From positions 1 to 64,000 of the forward strand of contig JAJEFG010000027.1 in assembly GCA_022820545.1 (NCBI GenBank): a stretch of 64,000 nt of DNA. Direction: 5' to 3'. This DNA comes from Acidobacteriota bacterium (lineage in GTDB: Bacteria; Acidobacteriota; Vicinamibacteria; Marinacidobacterales; Marinacidobacteraceae). The notes beneath the pieces are model-generated. The model did no database searches. It worked only from the letters and a program-made list of their open reading frames with translations, and was not told the origin of the DNA. Made by a program: the position numbers and the translations under genes. Below, piece after piece: positions 11,356 to 21,042 of the stretch; position 1 is the first letter of the stretch; every line of letters begins with the position of its first letter.

Positions 11356-12798
11356 ATGAAGCGCGTAGCATCCCTCCTCGCGACCGTATATCTGGCTGTC
11401 CCAGCAGCGGCCACCGGGTCCGAGTGGGACCGGTTCCGTGGCCCCAACGGGACCGGAATCGGCCCCGACGGTGAACTGCCGGTCGTCTTCGGCCCCGACC
11501 GGGCGCTGATCTTCCGGACGCCGCTTCCGCCGGGGCACTCGTCGCCGATCCTCGCGGGCGGCCGCGTGCACGTAACGGCATTCGTCGAGAACGAGTTCCT
11601 GACCATCGCGCTCGACCCCGAGACCGGAGAGGAACTGTGGCGCGCGGCGGCGAAGCGGGAGCGGGTGACCGAGGTGGATTCGCGGAACAACGCGGCGTCA
11701 CCGAGCGTCGCGGCGACCGGCGACGGGGTGTACGCGTTCTTTCCCGATCTCGGCCTGATCGGCTATGACGGCAAGGGCAGGGAGCAGTGGCGCCAGCCGC
11801 TCGGCCCCTTCGACAACTACTACGGGATGGGGGCATCCCCCATTCTGGCGGGCGACACGGTGGTGCTGGTGCTGGACCAGAACCTCAACTCGGAGATCCT
11901 CGCCGTGGACCGGCGGAGCGGCGAGGTCCTCTGGCGCACGCCGCGGCCCGAGGCAACGAGCGGCCACTCCACGCCGGTCCTGCGGGAGACGGCGGACGGG
12001 CTCGAGATCCTGGCGCCGGGGAGCTTCCTCCTCACCGCCTACGGCGTCGCCGACGGGGCCGCCCGCTGGTGGGTCCGGGGACTGCCCTGGGAGATGAAGT
12101 CCACCCCGCTCCTCGAGGGAGACCTGGTCTACGTGAACGGCTACGGGGCGCCCGTGAACCAGCCCGGCAACCAGATCACCCCGCCGACGTTCGCCGAAGC
12201 GCTCGAAGCCTCCGACGCCAACGGCGACGGCGTGCTCGCGCGCGAGGAGGCCGCGGGGCATTCCGACTTCTGGTTCGACGTGATCGACCTGAGCAGCAAC
12301 GGGTTGCTGGAGGCCAGCGACTGGGCGTACTACGAGGCGGTGCTGTCCTCCCAGAACGGCGTCCTGGCAATCCGGCCCGGCGCCCCCGGCGAGGCCGGCG
12401 ACCTGACCGAGCCGAACACGGTCTGGAGCTACCGCCGGCGGGTCCCCCAGCTTCCCTCGCCGCTGCTCTACGGCGGCGTCCTCTACATGGTCAACGACGG
12501 GGGCATCGTGACCGCGCTGGATCCCTCGAGCGGGAAGATGCTCTCCCAGAACCGCCTGCAGGGAGCCGTGGATGCCTACTACGCGTCCCCGGTGGCGGCC
12601 GACGGCAAGATCTACTTCGTGAGCGAGCTGGGGCTCGCGGCCGTGGTGCGCCCCCTCGATCCGGGGGAGACGTCCCCGGAACTCGACGTCGTCCAGGTCA
12701 ACCCGCTCGGGGAAGCGGTCTACGCCACCCCGGCGATCGCGCCCTCGCGTCTCTACATCCGGACCGTCGAGGCGCTCTACGCCTTCGGCCCGGAATAG
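11356..12798 (+). CDS. secreted PQQ-like propeller with EF-hand pair (paralogue 5)
   Basis: The 480-residue protein has a signal peptide (MKRVASLLATVYLAVPAAA) and begins the propeller with EWDRFRGPNGTG. Between blades there is an insertion carrying a canonical EF-hand loop, DANGDGVLAREE (about residues 286-297), and a second, less regular loop, DLSSNGLLEASD (about 310-321). Paired loops of this kind bind calcium in other extracytoplasmic proteins. None of the other propellers here has this insertion. Downstream blades include ALDPSSGKMLSQN. The gene stands alone after the repeat-rich gap. Confidence 0.85.
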   Translation: MKRVASLLATVYLAVPAAATGSEWDRFRGPNGTGIGPDGELPVVFGPDRALIFRTPLPPGHSSPILAGGRVHVTAFVENEFLTIALDPETGEELWRAAAKRERVTEVDSRNNAASPSVAATGDGVYAFFPDLGLIGYDGKGREQWRQPLGPFDNYYGMGASPILAGDTVVLVLDQNLNSEILAVDRRSGEVLWRTPRPEATSGHSTPVLRETADGLEILAPGSFLLTAYGVADGAARWWVRGLPWEMKSTPLLEGDLVYVNGYGAPVNQPGNQITPPTFAEALEASDANGDGVLAREEAAGHSDFWFDVIDLSSNGLLEASDWAYYEAVLSSQNGVLAIRPGAPGEAGDLTEPNTVWSYRRRVPQLPSPLLYGGVLYMVNDGGIVTALDPSSGKMLSQNRLQGAVDAYYASPVAADGKIYFVSELGLAAVVRPLDPGETSPELDVVQVNPLGEAVYATPAIAPSRLYIRTVEALYAFGPE

Positions 12799-12831
12799 CG
12801 CCGGCCCGCCTACCGCCGGACCGCCCGGTCT

Positions 12832-13566
12832 TCACCTGCTCGCCGTGAAGCCGATGACCGGAGGGTTGGCCAGGAAGTCGTCCCAGAAGGGGTTGCCGCG
12901 CTCGGCGGGGTCGAGCGAAACGCCCAGCCAGCGGAACTCGCGAAAGCCCGCTTCGCCGAAGGCGCGCCGATAGGTCTCCGGGCTCTCGTAGTAGTTGTCG
13001 AACTCGAAACTCGCGCCATCGGAGTTCGTGAGGCGGTAGCGGATCGGCGCGCCCGCGGTGGGGACGGCCGGCCCGGTCTTGACGATCCCGTACTTGCTCC
13101 ACGAGACGGTCCCCCGCGGCGGGTTCAGCACGTTGTCGTTGAACCCGGCGAGGCGTCCGCCGGGGCGGAGCGCGGCGTGGGCGACCGTCAGGAAGCGGAG
13201 CAGCTTGTCCGCGCTCCCCGCGTAGTGCAGGAGGTACATGGCGACGACCAGGTCCACCGTACCCTCGGGCCGGTAGTCCGCCGCGTCGGAGCAGACGTAG
13301 CGGCATCCGAGGGGGTTCTCCCGTTCCTGCCGCTCGGCCAGCCGGATCATCTCTCCAGAGATATCCACTCCCGTGACCTCCGCCGCGCCGGCGATCCTGA
13401 GCAGCCGGGTGTAGAACCCCTCCCCGCACGCGAGGTCCAGGACTCTCAGCCCGCGAATGTCGCCGAGCGCCTCGAAGAGCGTGTGGCGCTCGACGTGCTT
13501 CCGGAAGGGAAGCTGCTTCGAATCCTGGTAAGCGGCGGCGATCGCGTCGTACTGGGCCACGCTCAC
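12832..13566 (-). CDS. class I SAM-dependent methyltransferase
   Basis: The 244-residue protein has the SAM-binding glycine motif VLDLACGEG (residues 42-50), then the acidic residue at the end of strand 2 (VTGVDIS) and the motif II/III region VDLVVAMYLLHY and LRPGGRLAGF. This is the Methyltransf_11/25 fold. The substrate is not evident; the C-terminal region (FDNYYESPETY) resembles small-molecule methyltransferases. The GTG at 13566 is preferred because GGAGGA lies about nine bases upstream; a second in-frame GTG is two codons further in. It is convergent with the propeller gene at 11356. Confidence 0.8.
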   Translation of the reverse strand: MSVAQYDAIAAAYQDSKQLPFRKHVERHTLFEALGDIRGLRVLDLACGEGFYTRLLRIAGAAEVTGVDISGEMIRLAERQERENPLGCRYVCSDAADYRPEGTVDLVVAMYLLHYAGSADKLLRFLTVAHAALRPGGRLAGFNDNVLNPPRGTVSWSKYGIVKTGPAVPTAGAPIRYRLTNSDGASFEFDNYYESPETYRRAFGEAGFREFRWLGVSLDPAERGNPFWDDFLANPPVIGFTASR

Positions 13567-13677
13567 CGAGCATATTCCTCCCCGGGCGGGATAATGGGGA
13601 CGGAACAACCATGGACTGCCGCCCGCGATGGGCTCAGCGGCGCTTGGCGGCGGCAGGAACCGAAGGGAGGGTCCGGC

Positions 13678-15873
13678 GTGAAATCCCAAAGAGTCCTGCT
13701 GGCAGCGCTGTTGCTGCTCTCCGCACCCTCCTCCAGCGCGCAGGAGGATCCGGGTGAAGCGCTCCGCGGGGCCGCCCGGGAAGGGGACGTGGGCCGCATC
13801 GAGGAACTGCTCGCCGCCGGCGCCGACGTGGATGCTCCCAACCGCTACGGCGCCACCGCGCTGTTCTTCGCCGCCGACCGGGGACACCTGGACGTCGTCC
13901 GGCGCCTGGCCGACGCCGGGGCCGCCCTCGACATCGAGGACCGCTTCTACCAGATGACGGCCCTCAGCCGGGCCGCGGGTTCCGGCCACCGGGAGGTCGT
14001 CTTCTTCCTGCTCGCCCGAGGGGCGCCGGGCGCCGGCGGGTTGCTGGTCCGGGCGTCGCGGCAGGGTGACGAGGAGTTGCTGCGGGCCATCCTCGAGAAC
14101 GGAAACTTCGACGAGGACGCACTCGGGGCCGCGCGGGAGGCCGCGGACTCGGAAGACATCGCGGCCCTCCTCCGGGAGCGGACCGCGCGGGCGGTGGCGG
14201 CGCCCGATCTCACCGAGGAGGCCCGGCAGCAGCTCGCCGGAAGCTACTGGAACGAGACGGCGGAGCGGGGGGTACGGGTCGTGTCCGAGGACGGGATGCT
14301 CCGGGCGCGCATCTTCGAGCGCGACGCCGATTCGGGGAACGAGCGCTTCACCGGGCCCCCGGTCGCGCTCGCGCCGCGCGGCGGCCCGCGGTCCTTCATC
14401 ACGGAGAGCGGAGCCCGGTACGGCTTCCCGGGACGAGGCGGCATGGTCGAACGGCTGATCGTGGAAACCGGCGGTGAGACCGTGGCCTACGGGCCCGAGG
14501 GTGAGGCCGAGAGCCGCGCGGCGGCCCGCGAGGTTGCCGAGGCGGCCGCGCCATCGGGAGCGGCTTCCGCCGCCGGAGACCTGGCGCCCATCCGGCCGCG
14601 CCCCTGGCCGCAGTTCCGCGGTCCCCGGGGCTCGGGCATCGCCGACGAGCAGGGCGTGCCGCTCCGCTGGAACGCGGCCGACGGCGAGGGGATCGCCTGG
14701 GAAGCCGCCCTCCCGGGTCTCGGGGTGTCGAGCCCGATCGTGTGGGAGCAGCGCGTGTACGTGGTGATCGCCGCGAGCCTCACGGAGGACTCGGAGTTTC
14801 GGATCGGCCTCTACGGCGACGTGGCGCCGGTCCAGAACGACAGCGCCCACCGCTTCGAGCTGCGCGCCTACGACCTGGCCAGCGGCGCTCCCGCGTGGGC
14901 GACCGAACTGCGCCGCGGCGTACCGAAGACGCGCCGGCACACCAAGTCGAGCCAGGCCAACGCCACCCCGGTGACCGACGGCGAACGGATCGTCACCCTG
15001 CTCGGGAGCATGGGCGTGCTGCTCGCCCACGACCTCGAGGGCAACCTCCTCTGGGAGCGTGAGGTCGGGGTCCTGAACAGCGGCTGGTTCTACGACCCCG
15101 ACTACCAGTGGGGACACGCCTCCTCGCCGGTGATTCACGGCGGCGCCGTCATCGTCCTGGCCGACGTCCATGGCGACGCCTTCCTCGGCGCCTTCAACTT
15201 GGAAGACGGAGGGCCCCTCTGGCGGGCGCCCCGCGACGAGGTCTCCACGTTCTCCACGCCGTTCGTGCACGACGTGGGAGGAGACGCCGAGGTCGTCGTG
15301 AACGGCACGGTGATCCGGGGTTACGACGCCGCCACCGGCGCCGAACGCTGGCGGCTGGGCCCCAACTCGGAGATCCCCATCAGCGTGCCGCTGCTCGGCG
15401 ACGGCCTGCTGTTCGTCCAGGCCGGCTATCCACCCATCCGTCCCATCTACGCCATCCGTCCCGGAATGGAGGGCGACCTGAGCCTCGCTCCCGGGGAGGA
15501 CTCGAGCGAAGCGATCGCCTGGAGCAAGAGCCGTGGCGGGGTGTACATCCCCTCGCCGATCTTCTACCGCGGCGTCCTCTACCTAGGCGCGAACAACGGC
15601 CGCCTCTCCGCCTACGACGGCGAGACCGGGGAGCGTCTCTATCGCGCCCGGATCGGGGGCATCGGGGGCTCCTACGCGGCTTCGCCGTTCGCCGCCGACG
15701 GCCGGCTCTACTTCACCACCGAGGAAGGGGACACCTTCGTCGTGCGGGCGGGACGCGAATACGAGCTGCTCGCGAAGAACAGCGTGGACCGGATCGTGAT
15801 GGCCTCCCCGGCGGCGAGCGGCGGCATCCTCGTCATCCGGGCGATCGACCGGCTCTTCGGGATCACGCGCTAG
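13678..15873 (+). CDS. ankyrin-repeat / PQQ-like propeller fusion, secreted (paralogue 6)
   Basis: The 731-residue protein starts at GTG 13678, preceded by GGGAGG, and has a signal peptide (RVLLAALLLLSAPSSSAQ). Residues about 25-165 hold ankyrin repeats (for example GRIEELLAAGADVDAPN and GATALFFAADRGHLDVVRR). A spacer of about 130 residues follows, then a complete beta-propeller from about residue 306 (RPWPQFRGPRGSG). Blades include AYDAATGAERWRL and AYDGETGERLYRA. Ankyrin repeats point to a protein-binding role for the N-terminal half. The fused architecture is unlike the other six propellers. Confidence 0.85.
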   Translation: MKSQRVLLAALLLLSAPSSSAQEDPGEALRGAAREGDVGRIEELLAAGADVDAPNRYGATALFFAADRGHLDVVRRLADAGAALDIEDRFYQMTALSRAAGSGHREVVFFLLARGAPGAGGLLVRASRQGDEELLRAILENGNFDEDALGAAREAADSEDIAALLRERTARAVAAPDLTEEARQQLAGSYWNETAERGVRVVSEDGMLRARIFERDADSGNERFTGPPVALAPRGGPRSFITESGARYGFPGRGGMVERLIVETGGETVAYGPEGEAESRAAAREVAEAAAPSGAASAAGDLAPIRPRPWPQFRGPRGSGIADEQGVPLRWNAADGEGIAWEAALPGLGVSSPIVWEQRVYVVIAASLTEDSEFRIGLYGDVAPVQNDSAHRFELRAYDLASGAPAWATELRRGVPKTRRHTKSSQANATPVTDGERIVTLLGSMGVLLAHDLEGNLLWEREVGVLNSGWFYDPDYQWGHASSPVIHGGAVIVLADVHGDAFLGAFNLEDGGPLWRAPRDEVSTFSTPFVHDVGGDAEVVVNGTVIRGYDAATGAERWRLGPNSEIPISVPLLGDGLLFVQAGYPPIRPIYAIRPGMEGDLSLAPGEDSSEAIAWSKSRGGVYIPSPIFYRGVLYLGANNGRLSAYDGETGERLYRARIGGIGGSYAASPFAADGRLYFTTEEGDTFVVRAGREYELLAKNSVDRIVMASPAASGGILVIRAIDRLFGITR

Positions 15874-15928
15874 TTCCACTCCGCGGGCGCGCGCTTCTAC
15901 AATGGACGGCACCTCCGGAGGTCTTCCC

Positions 15929-17284
15929 GTGGTCCGATTCCCGCTTCGCGCTCTCCTGCCGTTTCTGATTGCCGGTCTCCTCCCGGCGACCCTGGCCGCC
16001 GAGGACTGGCCCCACTGGCGCGGGCCGTCGCATGACGGGGTCAGCGCGGAAACCGGCCTGCCGGTGGAATGGGACACCGAGAACGGGGTGGTGTGGAAGG
16101 TGCCCATGCCCGCCTGGAGCGGCGCGACCCCCATCATCTCGGGAGACACGATCTTCCTCAATGTCTCCATTCCGGAGGACGCCGCCGGAGTCCCGTCCAA
16201 TCCCTCCGAGGGCTACCGCCGCCGGCGCGGCGCCGTCGAGGGACGCGGCAACGTCGCCTATTCCGGGCACATCGAACTCTGGGCGCTCGACAAGGCCGAC
16301 GGGACACCGCGCTGGAAGCGGCATCTGAGTGACCGGGACACGCGCGGACGCAAGCAGAAAATGTCCTCGCCCTCGCCGGTAACCGACGGCACCCACGTCT
16401 TCGTGCTGACGGGGACCGGCATCCTGAAGGCGTTCGACTTCGACGGAACGGAACTCTGGTCGCGCAACATTCCGGCGGACTACGGCGATTTCGGACTGAA
16501 CTGGGGCTACGCGAGCAGCCCGCTCCTGTTCGAGGATGCGATCTACGTGCAGGTGCTGCACGGGATGAAGACCGACGACCCGTCCTACCTCCTGCGCATC
16601 GACAAGGCGACCGGAGAGACCGAGTGGCGCGTGGAGCGGCCGACCGAGGCGATTCGGGAGTCTCCCGATTCCTACACGACGCCCTTCGTGCACGACGTGG
16701 ACGGGCGCTTCGAACTCGTGATCACCGGAGGCGACGTCGTCACCGGCCACGACCTCGACACCGGCCGGGAGCGCTGGCGCTCCGACGGCCTCAACCCGGA
16801 GAACAACGGCGCCTACCGCATCGTGGCGTCACCGGTGGTGAAGGACGGCATCATCTACGCCCCGACCCGGGTGAAGCCGCTGCTCGCGCTCCGCACCGGC
16901 GGGGAAGGGGACATCACCGACTCGCACCGCATCTGGTCCTTCGACCGGGGGCCCGACGTCCCGAGCCCGGTGACAGACGGCGAGCGCTTCTACGTGGTGA
17001 CCGACAACGGGGTGATGTACGCGCTGGACGCCAAGACCGGAGAGGTCCTCCTGGGGCCGACCCGCCTGCCGTCCGGCACCTACAGCGCCTCCCCCGTGCT
17101 GGCCGAAGGCCGGATCTACATCATCAACGAGGACGGAGTCGCCACGGTGGTGGGGCTGGGTCCGGATGCCCTCGAGATCCTCGCCACCAACGACATGGGG
17201 GCCTACACCCTGAGTTCCATGGCGATGTCCGGGGGCCGGATCTATCTGAGGACTGCCGAGGCGCTCTACTGCATCGGTGACTGA
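15929..17284 (+). CDS. secreted PQQ-like beta-propeller protein (paralogue 7)
   Basis: The 451-residue protein is read from GTG 15929 because GGAGG at 15917-15921 is optimally spaced; an ATG at 15902 would add nine residues. The signal peptide is FPLRALLPFLIAGLLPATLA, and the propeller begins EDWPHWRGPSHDGVS. Blades include ALDKADGTPRWKR, RIDKATGETEWRV and ALDAKTGEVLLGP. It closes the propeller cluster and is convergent with the TRAP permease gene. No catalytic motif was recognised. Confidence 0.85.
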   Translation: MVRFPLRALLPFLIAGLLPATLAAEDWPHWRGPSHDGVSAETGLPVEWDTENGVVWKVPMPAWSGATPIISGDTIFLNVSIPEDAAGVPSNPSEGYRRRRGAVEGRGNVAYSGHIELWALDKADGTPRWKRHLSDRDTRGRKQKMSSPSPVTDGTHVFVLTGTGILKAFDFDGTELWSRNIPADYGDFGLNWGYASSPLLFEDAIYVQVLHGMKTDDPSYLLRIDKATGETEWRVERPTEAIRESPDSYTTPFVHDVDGRFELVITGGDVVTGHDLDTGRERWRSDGLNPENNGAYRIVASPVVKDGIIYAPTRVKPLLALRTGGEGDITDSHRIWSFDRGPDVPSPVTDGERFYVVTDNGVMYALDAKTGEVLLGPTRLPSGTYSASPVLAEGRIYIINEDGVATVVGLGPDALEILATNDMGAYTLSSMAMSGGRIYLRTAEALYCIGD

Positions 17285-17306
17285 ACGGCCGGCCGGGCCG
17301 CCCGGA

Positions 17307-19235
17307 TCAGGTCGCCGCCCGGCTACGGCGGGTGCCGAGGTACGCGGAGAGGAGAAGCGCTGCGGAAGCCGCGATCCCCAGAAAGTTGGCCAGAGCGAAC
17401 AGTTCGTCGGCCGCCGGGGGCCATAACAGGAGCCCGGCCGCGGTCAGGGCGCCGGCCCGAACGGGGGCCGTGAGCGGGCCGAACAACCAACCCGCGATCC
17501 CCGCGGAGAGGAGCAGGACGACGGCGCTGCCCAGGATGACGGCGACGATCGCTCCGGGGACACCCCGGCTTCCGTCCAGAATCAACAGCAGCTCCGGCCG
17601 GAACACGAAGAAATAGGGCAGGGCGAATCCCGCGAGCGCGTAGCGGAATGCGGTGAGCGCGGCGGGAATGATGGGGGTGTTCGCGATGCCGGCGGTGGTG
17701 TAGGCGGCGAGCGCGACCGGCGGCGTCACCATGGACATCATCCCGAAGTAGAAGATGAAGAAGTGGACCGACAGGGGTGGGACACCGAGCTGGCCGATCA
17801 CGGGCCCGATGAGGATCGCCATCAGGAGGTAGCAGACGGCGGACGGCAGCCCCATTCCCAGGACGATCGAACCCACCATGATGAGGAGGAGGGCCGGAAG
17901 CAGTCCCTCGCCGGCAACGGACAGGACGGCCGCGGGAAAACGGGTGCCGAGCCCCGTGAGAGTGACCATCCCGAGGATGATTCCCACGGCCCCCGCGGCC
18001 GCGACCAGCGGAGCCGCCCCCTGTGCGATACGGCCCAGCGAATCCAGCAGCTTCCGAAGATCGGGACGGGTGCTGCGGTGCCAGAGGGAGGCCGCGACCA
18101 CGATGAGCAGGGCGACGCTGACCGCCCGGAAGACGGTCCGCCCGGCGATGAGGGCCACGACCAGCGACACGAGGCCGACCCCGAACACGACGCCCGCCTG
18201 CACGGGGACCTTCTCGCCCTGCTCTTCCACCCCGCTCTCGGCCGCGGGCGTTGCCAGGTGGCGGCGGGCGTGCAGATGGACCATGGCGATCAGCGCCACG
18301 TAGTAAAGGAGGGCGGGCAGGATCGCCGCCTGCACCACCTGGAGATAGCTCACCGGCGGGTCCACCAGTTCGAGCATCATGTAGGCGGCGGCTCCCATCA
18401 CCGGCGGAACGAGAGCCGCCCCGGAACTGGCCGCCGCCGTGATCCCGGCCGCGGCGCGGGCGGTGAAACCGGTGCTCCGCATCAGGGGAATCGTCACCGT
18501 GCCGGTGGTCGCCGCGTCGGCGACGGCGCTTCCGGAAAGCGATCCCATCATCGCGTTCGCGACCACCGACACCTTGGCCGCTCCTCCCACCGTACCGAGG
18601 AAAAGACGGCGCGCCGAGGTGGTGATGAACCGGATGGCTCCGGTCGCCTGCAGCATCGCCCCGAAGACCACGAACAGGAACACGTAGGCGAACATGACCT
18701 TCATCGCGATCCCGAAGACCCCCTGGCTCTGCAGGAAACCCTGGGAGGCGATGCGGGCGAGGGAATACCCCCGGTGGGGGAAGAGGAGTTCCGGAAGGTG
18801 GGGGCCGATCGCCGCGTACAGGAGGAAGAGGCCCGCCAGGATCGGCAGGGCGGGCCCGATCACCCGCGCCGTGGCCGCGAGCACGCCGAACAGCCCGAGG
18901 AGCCCGAGCGCGATGTCGAGGCCCGTCTCGCCGCCGGCGCGGTCACCGAGCGTCGAGGGGCCGAAGCCGCTCCAATAGAGGACGTAGGCGCAGCTCCCGA
19001 CCGCGGAAAGGAGACCGAGGAGGTCGAGCCCGCGCCGCCACCAGGGATCGCCGGGCTTCATCCGGATCAGGAAGGCGAGCGGCAGGCCGAAAAGCGCGAA
19101 GGCGGCCAACTGGGCCTGAGGCGTCAGTGCCGGCCGATTGACCTCGACCAGAACGAAGGCGGTCAGGAGGAGCGTGAGGATCGCGACGGCAGCGCCGCGA
19201 ACGCCGAAGGGCTCCCGCGGGACCGATTCACTCAC
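17307..19235 (-). CDS. TAXI-type TRAP transporter fused permease (4TM/12TM)
   Basis: The 642-residue, highly hydrophobic protein has the architecture of fused TRAP permeases: an N-terminal block of about four to six helices replacing DctQ, then the DctM-like domain with repeated helical units (MGSLSGSAVADAATTGTVTI and GMGLPSAVCYLLMAILIG are typical signatures). The family imports organic acids or amino acids using a sodium gradient together with a periplasmic binding protein. The binding-protein gene lies immediately upstream (19260-20243) in the same orientation, giving a two-component TAXI system. Confidence 0.9.
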   Translation of the reverse strand: MSESVPREPFGVRGAAVAILTLLLTAFVLVEVNRPALTPQAQLAAFALFGLPLAFLIRMKPGDPWWRRGLDLLGLLSAVGSCAYVLYWSGFGPSTLGDRAGGETGLDIALGLLGLFGVLAATARVIGPALPILAGLFLLYAAIGPHLPELLFPHRGYSLARIASQGFLQSQGVFGIAMKVMFAYVFLFVVFGAMLQATGAIRFITTSARRLFLGTVGGAAKVSVVANAMMGSLSGSAVADAATTGTVTIPLMRSTGFTARAAAGITAAASSGAALVPPVMGAAAYMMLELVDPPVSYLQVVQAAILPALLYYVALIAMVHLHARRHLATPAAESGVEEQGEKVPVQAGVVFGVGLVSLVVALIAGRTVFRAVSVALLIVVAASLWHRSTRPDLRKLLDSLGRIAQGAAPLVAAAGAVGIILGMVTLTGLGTRFPAAVLSVAGEGLLPALLLIMVGSIVLGMGLPSAVCYLLMAILIGPVIGQLGVPPLSVHFFIFYFGMMSMVTPPVALAAYTTAGIANTPIIPAALTAFRYALAGFALPYFFVFRPELLLILDGSRGVPGAIVAVILGSAVVLLLSAGIAGWLFGPLTAPVRAGALTAAGLLLWPPAADELFALANFLGIAASAALLLSAYLGTRRSRAAT

Positions 19236-19259
19236 CGCGGCGGCGCGTCCGGAGTTCGG

Positions 19260-20243
19260 TCAGGGATCCACCCAGATTCCGGCTTCCCGGTAGAAGCGCA
19301 CGGCGCCGGGGTGGAAGGCGACGCCGGTGTTGCGGGCGGCGTTGTTCTCGTTGATCGCCCGGCCGGCCGGGTGCTTCTCGACCACCGACTCACGCCGTTC
19401 CCAGAGCGCCCGGGTCGCCTGGTAGACGGTCTCCTCATCGGCGTCCGCCCGCGTGATGAGGTGCATCGAGCCGACGTCGAGCCCGAGGTAGTCCTCGTCC
19501 TGGCCGCGGTAGGTCCCGGCGGGAATGACCGCCTCCCGGTAGAACGGATACCGCTCGGGCAGCCGGCTGCGAATCTCCGGGTCCAACGGAACGAGCAGCG
19601 TGTCCATCCCGGCGGTCGCCTGCACGATGGAAGCGGTAGGCACCGCACCTCCGAGGAAGGCCGCCGCCGCCGAGTCGTCGCTCAACATGTCCACGGCGCC
19701 CGCCTGGGTGTTGTAGAGCGGGATGAAATCCTCGTAGGTGACCCCGTGCGCCTCCACGATCGGCCGGATGAAGTGCTCGAAGCCGGCGCCGGCCACCCCG
19801 ACGACGACCCGCCTCCCGGCGAGATCCTGGATCCGGTTCACTTCGTGCCGCCGGGGAGACACGAAGGTGGCCACGTTGGGCGCCAGGGTCATGACGGCCT
19901 GCACCGGATACGCCCGGCCCCAGCCGTCCTCACCGCGGGCCGCGAAGTACGTCACGGCGGAATTCGAGACCGCGAAATCGAGCTCACCGGAAGCCAGCCG
20001 GCGGATGTTCTCTCCCGACCCCTTGGTCGCTTCGGGAGTGACCCGGAGGCCCGCCTCGCCGAGCACTTCCGCCAGGGCGCCGCCGACCACGAAGAACGCC
20101 CCGCCGGGAGGTGCCGTGCCCAGGCTCAGAAACGCGGGAGGGGCGCCGTCGCCGCCTCCGCCGCACCCACCGGCGGCGAGCAGCGGAATGGAAAGGCCCA
20201 GGAGAGCGCGAGAGACAGCGGCGTGGCGGCGTGCGGAGAACAT
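19260..20243 (-). CDS. TAXI-family TRAP solute-binding lipoprotein
   Basis: The 327-residue protein has a signal sequence ending in a lipobox-like LLAAGGC, so it is probably a membrane-anchored binding protein. The mature part begins with the TAXI-family hallmark LSLGTAPPGGAFFVVGGALA and later has VVVGVAGAGFEHFIRPIVEA. The ligand is unknown; close families bind glutamate or other carboxylates. It is 24 bases upstream of the fused permease and is doubtless co-transcribed with it. Confidence 0.9.
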   Translation of the reverse strand: MFSARRHAAVSRALLGLSIPLLAAGGCGGGGDGAPPAFLSLGTAPPGGAFFVVGGALAEVLGEAGLRVTPEATKGSGENIRRLASGELDFAVSNSAVTYFAARGEDGWGRAYPVQAVMTLAPNVATFVSPRRHEVNRIQDLAGRRVVVGVAGAGFEHFIRPIVEAHGVTYEDFIPLYNTQAGAVDMLSDDSAAAAFLGGAVPTASIVQATAGMDTLLVPLDPEIRSRLPERYPFYREAVIPAGTYRGQDEDYLGLDVGSMHLITRADADEETVYQATRALWERRESVVEKHPAGRAINENNAARNTGVAFHPGAVRFYREAGIWVDP

Positions 20244-20267
20244 CAGGCGGCGATTATCGCGCCCGGA

Positions 20268-20870
20268 CTAGCGGGACTGTGCGGCCAGTGGGCCGGAGAG
20301 GGCGGCGGCCAGGTCGTCGAGTGTGTCGAACCCCATGCGTCCCGGGTCCGATTCCACCAGCGCGAATCCCGGGAGGATGCGGTCGCTACCGTCCTCGTCC
20401 GTGCGGAGGTGCCGCTTCCCCGCCTCTCCGGACGTCACGCGGGGAAGCCGCCCGCTCTCCCCGGTCAGGAAGACCAGCGCCCTCTCTCCCACCATGAACT
20501 GCGCCGAATGCGTCGCGGTCATCCGGGTGTCCCCCACGGTGCCGCCGGGCACCCGGAAGCGGACCAGGTTGCGGCCGGCGCCCTTGAAGCGCCGCTCGGT
20601 GCGCAGGGTCACCGTGGTGAAGATCTCGCGCCGGTCGGACGTCCACGCGGAGCGCATGTCGAGCACCTCGCCCGCGACGATCGTGTCCGAGTTCTCGACC
20701 AGCTCCGAAAGCCCGGGCCAGGCGTAGGGATTCCGGAACCGCTCGTTCTCCGGCGGCTGGTTGCGCTGCGCCGTCGCGGGCGACCCGAGGGCCAGGAGGC
20801 TGCCGGCGATCAGCAGCGAGAGCGCGGCAAACCTGCGGGCCGCAATGTCCGCTGTCTCGACTCCGCGCAT
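20268..20870 (-). CDS. secreted protein of unknown function
   Basis: The 200-residue protein has a signal peptide (FAALSLLIAGSLLALGSP, cleavage near ATAQ). The mature domain contains SDTIVAGEVLDMRSAWTSD and VRFRVPGGTVGDTRM, which suggest a small beta-rich domain. It resembles secreted proteins that precede metalloprotease genes, but no family was recognised. It lies upstream of the TAXI operon on the same strand and divergently from the matrixin-like gene. Role unknown. Confidence 0.65.
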   Translation of the reverse strand: MRGVETADIAARRFAALSLLIAGSLLALGSPATAQRNQPPENERFRNPYAWPGLSELVENSDTIVAGEVLDMRSAWTSDRREIFTTVTLRTERRFKGAGRNLVRFRVPGGTVGDTRMTATHSAQFMVGERALVFLTGESGRLPRVTSGEAGKRHLRTDEDGSDRILPGFALVESDPGRMGFDTLDDLAAALSGPLAAQSR

Positions 20871-21042
20871 GCTTCAAGCATATCCATCCCGTCCGGGCAC
20901 GCGCCAACCGTCGGCCGTTCGAACCTCTCGCGGACCTCGCCGAGCGGCCGAGGGGTGTCAAGATTCCGGCATCCCCGAGTTCGTCGTGCCGCCGGTAGTC
21001 CGTCCCCCCCGAACCGCCGTTCGTGGCCGCCGGCCCGCGGGG

